DNA of 64,000 bases from Sindora glabra (taxonomy: Eukaryota; Streptophyta; Magnoliopsida; Fabales; Fabaceae): positions 55,890,876-55,954,875 of the forward strand of contig CM035231.1 of NCBI GenBank assembly GCA_020226215.1. Reading direction: 5' to 3'. The notes below the pieces were generated by a model, which ran no database searches, was not told the origin of the DNA, and saw only the letters and a list, made by a program, of their open reading frames with translations. Position numbers and translations under genes: made by a program. Shown in pieces: positions 24,582 through 35,699 of this stretch. How positions within the stretch are numbered: the stretch's first letter is position 1; the number at the start of each line of letters is the position of its first letter.

Positions 24582-27500
24582 ATGTCTCCGATCAAGGTGT
24601 CTCCGGTAACCACATGTTTGGCGGCACTCACTCTCGCCGCCGTCCTCCTTGTTCCGACCGTCTTCTCCGACCCAAACCCAGTTCCGCCGAAGGTGTCCCA
24701 ACTGGACAAATGGCTGTCGCACACCATCAGAGGCCACCATGCCGGTCGTGACAAAAAGCTTACGCTTGCAGAAGAAAACGTTAGAGTCATCAGGGTTCGG
24801 AAAGATGGAGCCGGCGATTTTACGGCGATTGCTGATGCTGTTAACAGTGTTCCGGCCGGGAACTCGCGGCGAGTAGTGATTTGGATCGGCAAGGGATTGT
24901 ACCGGGAGAAAATAACGGTGGAAATGTGGAAGCCGTTCGTCACGTTTTATGGAGAAGGGAATGGGAACGACAGCGACATGCCCATGATAACGTACGACGG
25001 TACGGCGTTGAAATATGGGACAGTGGATAGCGCCACCGTGGCGGTGGATTCTGATTACTTCGTAGCTGTCAATATCGCCTTCGTAGTGAGTGTCTTTTCT
25101 TTTCCTCGGTGGCTTTTTGTTTCTTCCATTTTGCTTTCTTTGGGAGGTAATTAAGATACGAAGTATATGAAGTCAATTCATCTCAATAGAATATCCATGC
25201 ATATAATAGGTGCAACTAGACACAAATATAATTATTAAAAAAAATTAAGTTTACGTCCGAACTTGACATGGGCTTATTACGATTTTTAATAAAAATTTAA
25301 ATTTGATTAATAGTAAAATTTGCATAGAGTTAATTTAATTTTGGGGATTATATATAATTTTTTTAAAAAAATTAAAAGCATAATGAATTTTTTTTATTTT
25401 AAAAAATCTTGTTCCTTAACCTCTGGCTATTGTTAATTGAAACAAATAAGTTCGTTTTTTATTGAATAGGGCTTTTGCTGTCATATTAGCAACATTTGCC
25501 CTGGAGTAGTTTGTAATTGTGGCTGACGCAATGCATGCTTGAAATTCTCCACAGTGACATCTTTTGTGGGTCTAAGAGAAGATTAATTTAGTGAATGATT
25601 TCTTTGCCAGTTTGTCTTCAAATCTCATAGCTGTCAAAATCAAGATTAATTTAGGGTCTAAGAGAAGATAGCTAGACATTCCCCGGAAACCCCCCCCCCC
25701 AAACGTGCATGATATTGGTGAAAGAAATTATTTCACCTTATTCAGATTTTCTTCAATGGTAGTGAGAGGCAACTATATTTTCGTGAATAATTTCACGTAA
25801 ACTGTTTAGTGTTTTAGGTTGCGTTTGTTTCAGGGTAAACTACTTTCTTGAAACTGTTTTCTAGCTTTTCCTTTTTTTATATGTTTGGAGGCAAAAATGA
25901 TAGCTAAGTTAATAATAAAAGATAGTTGTTATGATTACATAAAAAGGTAATTACCTCTTCTAATTAAAAAATTATTTTTCTAAATCACTTCACATTATTT
26001 AATCTTATTGTCTTTTTTTTATTTTTTTTGCACCCTTCTCTCTACCTCTTTTTACTTTCCTTGTTTCTTTCTCTACCTTTATCTCTTATTTTTTCTCTTT
26101 ATATCACTTTCTCTCCTCTCTCTATTTTATTTTTTTCTCCCTCTCTTTATCCCCCTCTCACACATATATATATTTTCTCCCCTCTCTTATCCTCTATATA
26201 TTAACTCTCTATCCGTTTGCTATCATTAACCCTCACTCACTCTCTCTTGTCTCTCTCTCATTTTATTCTTATGAACGTATTATTGTTTTATAATTATAAA
26301 AATTGATAAATGTGGTTATTAATGTTAGATAAAATCAAATAAATATGGATTAATTATATGAAGAAATGATGAAATGAAAAAGCAAGATATAAATATGCTT
26401 CTTTAGATGTTATTTTTAATATAAAATATACTTAATTTTTAATTTTAATTTTTACTATTAAAGATTTGTATGACTTTGATCTCAATATCATCTTAATAAT
26501 AAAATTATTATTGTATGGGTTAACTTTAAAGATAAAGTTTGTATATATGATGCTATTTTTCAATCAAATAAAATAATTTTCACTTTTGTGCCAAGCAAAA
26601 TAAAATATTTTGTATTATATTACCAAATAATAAAAATTTAACTTTTTTTCTAAAAGTTCATTTTCTTAACAAAACAAATTTCATAAAATTTCATTTTTTT
26701 TATCGAAACAAACAAACCCTTGGCGTTCTTAGATGTATCACAGGCAGACAATTAGCACTCTCGATCGCCTAGTTAATTATACGTTTTAATATTCATTGCT
26801 CCATAAATTGCATTCATTTTGTTTTTTTTTTTTAATTGATAGCGAAGTTAATATTTTAGTATACTGCTTAGTCATTAAAGCTCACCTAACTTGTATTTCG
26901 TACGTGCTGTGTGTTTGTAATTTGTGTGCAGAACTCGGCTCCAATGCCGGATGGCAATAGTAAGGGAGCACAAGCGGTGGCGATGAGGATATCTGGGGAC
27001 AAGGCTGCATTCTACAACTGCAAGTTCGTAGGATTTCAGGATACTTTGTGCGATGACAAAGGAAGACACTTCTTCAAGGACTGCTACATTCAAGGCTCCG
27101 TTGATTTTATTTTCGGAAATGGAAAATCCTTATACTTGGTACTATATACTTTTCAACCTTACATATTAGCTGGGGTTTCTCTTCCTAACATTTTTTAGCA
27201 AAAATTATAAAAATATGTCTTCATTAAATTTTGTATAAAAAAGTTTCATATTTTTTTCAACTTTTGAAAAAGGAAAAATTATATTAATCTCCCTCAAAAT
27301 TTGGTCCAACTGCATTTGACACCTTTTATTTTTCAAAACTATATACTTTTGCTCTTGAAACAATTCTACTATTATAAAATGAGGTTATTTTTTTAACTGT
27401 ATCTCTTTCTGCAATGTCATCCATCATAATCTAAAGATCATTATTTTATGTAATATATTGCAACAAAAATATACATAAAAAGGCAAAATTATTTTTTTCC

Positions 27501-28695
27501 TTAAAGAAAGAAAGGACATATTTGTACATGAAAATATAAGTGAATGATTTCTCAATCATAATGAACAATATTAGAGTAGGAGTTACAGTTTAAAAAATTA
27601 ATATTGTTGCATTTTATAAAATTGAAAATATTTTAGGAGTGGAAGTATATAATTTAAAAAAAATTGAAAGATGGTCAATCTAATTTGCACATTCAAAAAA
27701 CCTTGCAAGTTTGACCTTATTTAGAAGGATAACTCTATATTATTATAAACCAATGATAATTTAATGAATATGCATGAAAATTTATGGTATATTATATGTT
27801 AATTTTAAGTGCAAAATAACTAGTCGATTGTACGTAGAGGAGTACCATACATTCGGTTGCAGAGCATTTGGGAGTGATAACAGCACAAGCTAGGGCAAGC
27901 ACGGAAGAAGACACAGGCTTCACTTTTGTGTACTGCAAAATAACTGGAAATGGAAGCGGAAATACATACCTTGGGCGTAATTGGAAGGGCTCTCCAAGGG
28001 TGGTGTTTGCCTACTCATACATGCCCTCCCTCATCGATTCCCAAGGATGGTTGGCCGGCCAACGAGCTCAACAAAGGTTTTTCACATTTACATCATGGTT
28101 TCATTTTGATTTAGTGAGTTCGAATCCTAGTTAAATTATGTTGTTAGTGAAAAATATTACTTAGATCTAATAATTCAGCCATACTATATATATCGAAAAT
28201 GATATCCTAAATTAAGTTTCAAATATAAATCAAATATTATCATCAAATATAAAATAATAAAATAAATTTATAAAATTTAATTTAATAGATATAAAAAAAT
28301 TCAAAATTTAATTTCAAATTCTACTTTTAATATCTATAGCATTTTTGCGAATATATTAATGTATATCATATTTTCCATTCATAGGCATCCAAGACATATT
28401 GTCTTGAACCCACATCATCCTACACATTATTTGAACACGAACATGAATGTGAACGTGATTTAAACGCGATAAACATGCCAACAGAAATCCTTAATAATGA
28501 CCAATTTAACGTGGGTGTTCTTGTTTATGTAGCAGGAGAGCATACTATGGAGAATATAGGTGCATGGGGCCAGGAGCTGCATTCGGTGGTCGTGCAAAAA
28601 TTGCAAAGAAGCTATCAGAAGAAGAGGCAAAACCCTACTTGACGATGACTTATATCCATGGAGGGAAGTGGATTATCCCGCCTCCCAAGCTCTGA
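24582..28695 (+). CDS. Pectinesterase (pectin methylesterase), no pro-domain
   Basis: Hydrolyses methyl esters of cell-wall homogalacturonan; a secreted enzyme. Exons: 24,582-25,085, 26,932-27,138, 27,838-28,076 and 28,536-28,695, giving 369 residues. All introns are GT-AG. A signal peptide covers residues 1 to about 29 (hydrophobic AALTLAAVLLVP, then VFS before DPNP). The catalytic domain follows directly with no PMEI pro-region, so this is the short class. Family marks are GLYRE (about 107), GFQDTL with Asp205, SVDFIFG with Asp226, LGRNW with Arg284 and Trp286, and the YYGEYRC and KWIIPPPKL ends. LGRPW is usual, so Asn replaces Pro. All catalytic residues are present and no break is seen, so it is probably functional. 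It resembles pollen PPME1-type enzymes, but I do not assign a symbol. Exon 4 has a NAGNAG acceptor; the earlier AG (exon from 28,533) would add one residue. Confidence 0.93.
25086..26931 (+). other. Pectinesterase intron 1 with transposon insertion
   Basis: An 1,846-nt intron with donor GTGAGT and acceptor GTGTGCAG, phase 0. It contains a poly-C run near 25,690-25,700. About 25,816-26,722 looks like an inserted element: its ends are 'ggttgcgtttgtttc' and the inverted 'gaaacaaacaaaccctt'. A strong pyrimidine tract fills 26,010-26,260. No target duplication was found, so the insertion call is tentative. Confidence 0.5.
28180..28357. mobile_element. Short palindromic MITE, copy 2, in pectinesterase intron 3
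   Basis: A relative of the element at 16,516-16,686. It has a central 'aataaatttataaaattt' phrase and an end 'cttttaatatctatagcattt' that is inverted relative to 'actatatatatcgaaaatg' on the left. It lies within the intron 28,077-28,535. Confidence 0.4.
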
Positions 28696-30411
28696 TTGAA
28701 TCAAATCCATGCATCCACGTACGTATTAAAAGAAAAGAGAATATACCCTAAAATACTGCGTCGTTATGAATATATATACACTGAAAATGAGGGCGCAAGA
28801 AGAGCAAGTATACTATCTTTTTTTTTTTTTTTTGGACATACTCTAATTAATATAATGGGTACTTGTTTGTGATTAGTGCCTCCTTCTTTGTTTGGGTTTT
28901 GGGAAACGGATTAGGTCCTGAAAGTGGGCTAATCTGGCCCATTTAAAGAATAAATGAGATAGGGATGGCATTAATTGAATATTAATTTGCATATATGAAT
29001 TCACACGCATTGGTATCACTTTCACGTGACACAATTTGGTGAGGGTACCGTAGACTGATTTTCGGTATCGATTACGAAGCTTAGTTGTTCTATCAATTAA
29101 ATATTTTGATTGGCTATAAAGAAAATGATATATAAGATATTCCTAGAGTAGTCATGCTGCAATATTTCTGCCACATGAACAAATGATAGAAAAGAGAAAA
29201 TTTAATATATTATAGAGGTATTATAACTGAAATTTGAAATCATTTTAGGATGGTTCAAGAATTCATAAGAATTTGATAAATTCATATTGTGATCCTCACA
29301 TTTTTATCTTTATGTCGATTAACTTTCATGTGAATCGAACACTCAAAACTTCGAGAAAAAATATTCATGACAATTCAAAAAAAAATAATGTCTATTTCTA
29401 GTTAGAAGATTTTTGCTCAAAATACTATTTAAAAGAGTGAAATATCAAAAAAGTTTAGGAGGGCAATTAAACACTGAGTTAAAGATTCAAGTATGTTGAC
29501 TCGTAGTTATCCCTTACACACTCAATATTATAGAATGAAGCATATACAAAATGAAAATGAATGGAGTGCCTCTTTTCCTATTCAGTTATCCCTTTTGATT
29601 TGTCTTGTTTAAAGACTTTATGTGTGAAAGAATTTTACAATACGATATGCGCAAATGCTTTAATGTGACTAACAAGTTTCTTATCAATGGATTTAAATGA
29701 GAAGACTGGCATGTTCACCAAAACTAACAAACATGCATTGCACGATTCAGATAGAACTATTTAGAAAAATATTGAGGCAAAGATTATGATAGAAAAAATA
29801 AAATAGTATTTTATATATATTAAAAAAAATTTAAAATTAAAATGTTAATATAAATTAAGAATTGTTATTAAATAAAAAATAATGAAAATAAATTTATAAA
29901 ATTTAATTTAATTAATATTAAATATTTTAAAATTTATTTTTAATATATATGTAACATTTAAAAAATGATGCCATCAGCCGTACAAAATTTTAACTCTGAA
30001 TATCATCATAACATCAAGATTTTGTAGTATTCGTGCTCTTTTGTAGATCATTTTTTTTTTAATATCAGAAACACTTCTCCTAATAGAATAAGTCATAGAT
30101 GCATATTAAGAATTCAGCATATGACGTGAACGAACGGAGACAACTCGAAAAAGATTTGATTGAAGATCAAACCATAAGGCACATGACAATAGGATCATAT
30201 TTTTTATTATTATTTGAGAAAAATAGTTTTCAATTTGGTCAAAAATAATTTTTTCATTAAAAAGAAAAAAATTATTAAAATCCATACACAAAAATGTAAC
30301 CATCTTCTACTTGGACAAGAGAGGACAAAGGGGGGCAGAATGAACATACAAATCTTAAAGACCAAGAAAGAAAAAAGACGAGAAATTTATATGAAAGATT
30401 ATATTTTTTTC

Positions 30412-30413
<2 letters not shown>
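28696..30413. other. Spacer between convergent genes
   Basis: This holds the pectinesterase 3'UTR, whose end is uncertain, then AT-rich spacer with no gene. A poly-T run lies at about 28,818-28,834. A third copy of the short palindromic MITE lies at about 29,795-29,965. Confidence 0.5.
29795..29965. mobile_element. Short palindromic MITE, copy 3
   Basis: Ends 'agtattttatatatattaaa' and the inverted 'taatatatatgtaacattt' surround the shared interior phrase 'aaataaatttataaaattt'. It is the same family as 16,516-16,686 and 28,180-28,357. Confidence 0.45.

Positions 30414-30478
<65 letters not shown>
30414..30478. repeat. (TA)n microsatellite, about 32 units
   Basis: An uninterrupted TA dinucleotide tract. 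It lies immediately beyond the predicted polyadenylation signal of the SAUR gene and so marks the gap between the two convergent transcription units. Confidence 0.95.
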
Positions 30479-30480
<2 letters not shown>

Positions 30481-30494
30481 ATTATCTGAAGAAA

Positions 30495-30500
30495 TTTATT
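30495..30500 (-). terminator. Polyadenylation signal AATAAA of the SAUR gene
   Basis: AATAAA on the minus strand, 417 nt after the SAUR stop codon. The sequence between them (30,500-30,916) is richer in GC than the spacer, consistent with a 3'UTR. This is inferred from position only. Confidence 0.5.
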
Positions 30501-30916
30501 GAATCATAAACTCAAAGAAACTGCCGAACACCATAATGATTATTTATAGTTTTACGCAGCAACCACACAACTGGAATTCATATAGTCATAAAAATTGCAC
30601 CTATAATTATTACATCCCTAACTGATAATGACACACCAAATTAAGCTGTGGCATTTCAACAGGAAATAGATTTTGGTTACAAAAGTACGAGAACATTGGA
30701 TGCAGATAATTATAGTACCATACGAGAAAGTACACAGAGGTTTAACATCATCCTTCTACCTGCAGTTATCCTTCTAGCTACTCGAAGCATCCTATAATTC
30801 TTCACAAAAAAAGAAAAAAGAAAAGAACGAAAAGAGGAAAAGAACCCGCTTCACATTTGAGATACCAGCTCCTGTAATCTGGAACATTAAAGACATCAGA
30901 GTATTTAGATTACTAG

Positions 30917-31805
30917 TTACTCTCCATCTTCCATGGTTCCTGAGTTCCCTGCTACAATATCACCGAGGGAAAAAGAAAAAATTAATTGTAATTTTGATCC
31001 CCGTACTTTCAAATCATTCATAGGCCTGTTTAGATTTTTAGTTTTAATCAATTATCATTAAAAAATAAGTCCAATGTTTACAGCAACTAAGAAGCTAAGA
31101 TAATTGGATTTGTACCCCGCTTTTTTTTGGTCATTTTTTTTTTATTGAATAGAGACAAACATAAAATTTTTTGAGTTTCATGGTATAGAAAAAAAAATCG
31201 AGTTTCTAACAGGAATATGATTTAAAAAAAAAAGGTAGAGAATTCAAAAATTCAAAATGATTATATAAAAGAATATAATATAATAATTGAATTGATAAAA
31301 TAATACCAGAAGTGGCATCATCACGGTGATTGTCTTTGGGTTGATTCTCCATGCACTTAAGGAGGTACTTAAAGGTCTCGATCTCGCAAGGAATTGTAAG
31401 CGCGCCACTGTGGTCGAACCCGAACTCCTCCTCAGTCTTTTCCAGCAACAATTTAAACAGCGAGTGGCTAAGGTAGCTGGTCGGAATTATGAACCTTCGA
31501 TGCTCAGGTCCTACGTACACTGCCAAATATCCTTTAGGAACATCCGCCGGCGGCCCACTGCAGTGGCAGTTTTCCTCATCGGAATCGCAGGTTATGACTT
31601 CAGTTAGCCTCTTGTTGATCAACGGTGATATGCCACTTTCGTTCTCATCGCGATCGTTCTCGTTATGATCATCATCGTGGTCGTGGCCGTGGTGACCGTT
31701 GGTGTCTCTGGGGCCCAGTGTGACTAATTGCCATTTATGAAGTAGTTCCTTAAGCCTCACAATCTGCCTGATTCCAATCAGCTTGGAGCCTCCGTGTTCA
31801 TCCAT
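30917..31805 (-). CDS. SAUR-family auxin-responsive protein, intron-containing
   Basis: SAURs are small auxin-induced proteins that promote cell expansion, in studied members by inhibiting PP2C-D phosphatases and so activating plasma-membrane H+-ATPase. Exon 1 is 31,805-31,307 (166 codons plus 1 nt). Exon 2 is 30,951-30,917 (35 nt), giving 177 residues. The intron is 355 nt with GT-AG ends. The SAUR domain spans about 84-155, with marks GPPADVPKGYLAVYVGPE, FIIPTSYLSH, EEFGFDHSGALTIPC and FKYLLKCME. Residues about 36-57 are an unusual Asp/His/Asn-rich linker. Most SAURs are intronless and about 100 residues; this one belongs to the longer clade with an extended N-terminus. The exon 2 ending (AGNSGTMEDGE) fits that clade better than intron read-through, which would give 199 residues with a hydrophobic tail. 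Confidence 0.88.
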
Positions 31806-33480
31806 TTGCTAGAAGGTTACCGCAAAAGTGACAAAGTATTGAAAGATCAAATTCGGCGATCCGACGACACTAGACTATGATGTCTCATCAGATCTCTATA
31901 CTACATGATGTACAATCATAAAACAAAAGAAAACATCAAGGACAAACAAAATAATTAAAGGAAATGGTGTTTTTTGTTTTTTAGTGCTGCTTGAAGTTTT
32001 ACTTTTTAATAAATTGAATGTTTTAATTACATTAAATATATTAAAATTTATATTTTTAATTCAATTCAGTTATTTTAAAATTAAAAAAAAAGATAATTCA
32101 ATTATAAAATATCTAATTTTAAGTGAAGCTTCTTATAACATTACTCTTTCACGTTATTTTTTTTTTCTTTCTAAAGGGACATTAGATCTGAATATTTGGA
32201 TTACAGCCCTTTCACACCAGGGCAGCAAAGCAAATCAGTGTTATTAATCTTACCCACCCAATGAATGAAAGTTAAGAGTCAAATTTATAACTGAATGTGT
32301 CAATTATTTAAGGATAAATTCAATTATGAAATTTATTATTCATACATCAATTTTGTAATATTTATATATTAAAAATCTGACTTCGCCATTTTTTTTTATT
32401 AAGATAAGATGAGAAATTCCTTTTTGCTCAATGTTGTATGCTCTGAACTACTAAAAAATTACTACTAGAGAAGCAAGAATTTCTGGTTAGATTGGTGCAT
32501 TGAAATGTTGGTTTTACCTATTAAAAATCTGAAATTTTCAATTTTAAGAGCATTGAAACCAAAAAAAATAATAATTGACTTTTAATTATGAATATGATTT
32601 TTTATAATTAAAACATATAAAAATTTCTTCCGTTTCTTTTCTGTTATTCAAAATGATAATGATAATTCCATGTTTTCTATTACGATCGTGTCATAGCTTA
32701 GACCTGATCAGAGGCCCAGAAAACAAGGGATATATTATGTTTGCATATTGAGTCGATATACACACAGATTTTTTTTTTTTGGCCATAAATATACAAACAA
32801 ATTGATGAATAAAAATATTGGTAAACCTATCTAATTGTACCTCCAAGTTTAATTTGAGCCATTAACCCTATCAATTGCAAGGATCTGTTATGGACACAAA
32901 ATATCGTCACTCTGAAAAATGGTTCACGTGATTGACATGATGGATGAGGAATCAAAATCATTGAAATTGCTGCAAAATCATTTATCTGCAATTTTTTTAA
33001 GGCCTTTTTGGAGATGGAAAAGATCTAAGCCGGATAACCAATTTAAAGGAAAACTAACATAACTTTAAATTAAAGTCACGGGTGAAAATATCAAAAATTT
33101 CTACCAACTCCCCCCACTAAAATTTATTTTTCATCCCTGCCTTGAAAACCAAACTTATCCGGAACTAGAAATTATCCAACACTTTTTTGTCAAATTCATC
33201 CTATGATCCCTACACGTCATCTTACAGGAGATGAATCAGTCGTAAGAAGAACTTGAACACATAAAATCCATAAAATACAAACTTGTAAATTGAAATTTAC
33301 CCAAATCTCAGGAAAAAAAAAGGAAAAACCATTAATGATAATGAAATTCATAATAGAATTCACATTTCCGGCAAAATAAACTAGAAAAGAGGGCAAACTG
33401 AACATCAATTACAAGACGGAGACACATGATTAGATTTTAAAAGGGCCATAACAAATAAAAGGTGAAGAAAATTTGTGAAC

Positions 33481-33640
33481 CTGGAATAGTTTAGGCGTGA
33501 ATCCGAGGAACAAACGCCATGGCTACGGAATTGGATGCAGAGGTAGCAGCGAGCGAGCTCTTCAAGGAGAGAGAGGAAATATGGACGGAACGACTCTCGA
33601 TACTTTTTTCTTAATCTGAATCAAATCCTCTGGAGAAGAA
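33481..33640 (-). other. Probable 5'UTR exon of the SAUR gene
   Basis: A GC-richer block upstream of the SAUR on its strand. It begins about 30 nt after a TATA box and ends at a splice donor (CCAG, then GTTCAC) at 33,481/33,480. The matching acceptor candidate is TTCTAG just before the SAUR ATG (near 31,809), making a leader intron of about 1.67 kb. The exon holds a short upstream ORF at 33,520-33,491 (9 codons, MAFVPRIHA) with a good start context (AGCCATGGC), which could damp translation. All of this is inferred. Confidence 0.5.
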
Positions 33641-33667
33641 ACTCGAGTACAACGTTGTAGCTTCGGC

Positions 33668-33674
33668 TATATAC
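33668..33674 (-). promoter_or_regulatory. Candidate TATA box for the SAUR gene
   Basis: TATATAG on the minus strand inside a GC-richer promoter-like block (33,490-33,780). It is placed about 30 nt before the proposed leader exon. No clear auxin-response TGTCTC element was confirmed nearby. Confidence 0.45.
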
Positions 33675-33799
33675 AGCCATGGATTATGGGATGAAACTCT
33701 TTACCCGCTAAAGCGGCGCTATCGGAGACTCTGTTTTTTCTGTTTTGGCCAGAGAGCGCCCAGCAGAAGCAACGGTTTATATGAATTTCTGACCTTTGG

Positions 33800-34703
33800 G
33801 AGTTTGGGACCCAATTTTATTATCCATTTGAAAAACAATATAAAATTTTAACCGAAAAAAGAAAAATAATAAAAAATGAAAAGGGAAAAAGAATGGCTTT
33901 TTGGTAAGATGGGAAAAAGAAAGCTAAAATTTTTAAGTTAAAAAATTAAATATCAGAAGATATTTCTTAATTTAATTTAATTATAATTATAATTCAATCC
34001 ATCTATTTTTAGAGTTATGCAATTACCTTTTTTGTTATTAAATTTTAAACCTAAATTTATATTTTTTTAAATAGCAAAAATGGTTAAATTATTAAAAGTG
34101 TACAGGCAATGATTAGACGTCGAATTTCAAACATAATGAAAAGTGCAAAATTTTAAAAAAAATTAAATATTATTTGAATTAAAAATTCTCAATTAAATTC
34201 ATATTTTTTAAAATATATAAAATAATTTTTTAATAGTAAAAATGATAATTTAGTTAATCAAGATACATGAAATTTTGAATTTGAATCTTAGGCATAATAA
34301 AAATTTAAATCTTTAAAATAATATTGAGCGTTAATATAATGTTAAGATGGTAGTAAAATAAATATGTTTTTTACAAATAAAGGTGAATATAACTAAATTG
34401 AAATATAGAAGATGAGTGTAAAATGTGTAATTATCCTTAAATATTAATAACGGCGGAAAAATAGCAATCAATTGTTGTATGTAGGGATAAAGAAAGAAGA
34501 CTTCCAGTAGCGAAAGTCTGGTGCGGTTTGTTGGTAATAATAATAATATTATTATTATTATTTTCAGCCTACATTAATTTATAAATGCATTAATATTAAT
34601 ATTATTTAATAAATCTATAGTATGAATGGCAATAAATTATAGGTTTCATAAACTATTTAGTCCCAATGCTTATTAATTAAGTATGAATTTTATAATGTCA
34701 TAG

Positions 34704-34746
<43 letters not shown>

Positions 34747-35699
34747 TTTATAATAAGTAGAATTTATAACCCAATCTATTTAATTAATTTTAAAAGAGAC
34801 CCCTACCTCTAAAATCCTACGGAGTTTTACTTTCTCATTAGAGTGCAAAGAGGGAATTCTCTTTAATTGAAAAACATATGGTAGGGTTTTGACATGGAGT
34901 AAAACCCTATCATTAATTTTGGAGTGAACCTCTATCATGAATTTTCCTTCGTCTTTGTTGTATAGATACATTATGAATCATTAAAGTTGCAATTGAGTGA
35001 TTAGAGGTACTAAATTGGAGATTCATATATGAAGATGAAATTCAAGGTAATTATAATATCATCTAGTTAATTTTATAAGTTTTTATTATTAAATTATATT
35101 GTGTCACATAATTTATTATTTGAGACAAATAAAAAATTCTAATTTTTTTCATCATGGTTGGCTTTTGGATTTTTACTTGTCATAAAATTACCTTTTTATT
35201 TTTAACATCCACTCAATTATAATAACCTGTGAAAACAATGATGCAAACATATCTTATCAAGATATAAGAAAAAATAGTATTGAAATCTTGATGTTATGAT
35301 TAAATTTAAATTCAATACATTATGGTCAAAATTTTTCTATACAATTAATTTTTTTATATTTATACTCCATATTATTAAATAACTGCAAAATGTTATATAA
35401 ATAATTTATAAAATAAATGATTTGATTTATAGTTTTCTTGGTAATAGAAGGAGTAATCAAATCATTAGACGCACACGCAAAGACTAGGAATTGAATTATG
35501 AATATAATAAAAAATACAAAACATTTGAGGGATATCAAGTGTTATATAAGTCAAAAGCTCTTAGTAATTTTATTTATATTTTTAATAACTTAATTTACAT
35601 GTTTGATTCTATGAGGGCTTAATGTTAAATTAATATGTCATAAATTTTATTTAAATTCATAGGAAGTACTGTCCATGTGCCGAGTCATGTAAGCTATTA
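33800..35699. other. AT-rich spacer, no gene seen
   Basis: No supported gene. It contains an (AT)n tract at 34,706-34,743. AT-rich repeats at about 34,020-34,330 are loosely similar to 17,640-18,080 and 59,520-59,700 (phrases like 'aaaatggttaaattattaaa'), so probably an old dispersed repeat family. Confidence 0.4.
34706..34743. repeat. (AT)n microsatellite
   Basis: About 19 AT units, uninterrupted. Confidence 0.95.

Noticed and set aside
24344..24943. 199-codon minus-strand open frame overlapping pectinesterase exon 1
   Set aside because: It is antisense to a clear pectinesterase exon, has no recognisable similarity, and its length is explained by the codon bias of the real gene.
26008..26229. 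73-codon Phe/Leu/Ser-rich frame
   Set aside because: It comes from a pyrimidine tract inside pectinesterase intron 1; low-complexity translation only.
28100..28140. tRNA-like 'gttcgaatcct' phrase
   Set aside because: It resembles a tRNA T-arm, but no acceptor stem, D-arm or anticodon arm can be folded around it; it is within a pectinesterase intron.
30214..30489. 91-codon frame ending in Tyr-Ile repeats
   Set aside because: The repeats are the (TA)n microsatellite; the rest is AT-rich spacer and 3' region of the opposite-strand SAUR.
31326..31607. 93-codon plus-strand frame
   Set aside because: Antisense shadow of the SAUR coding exon.
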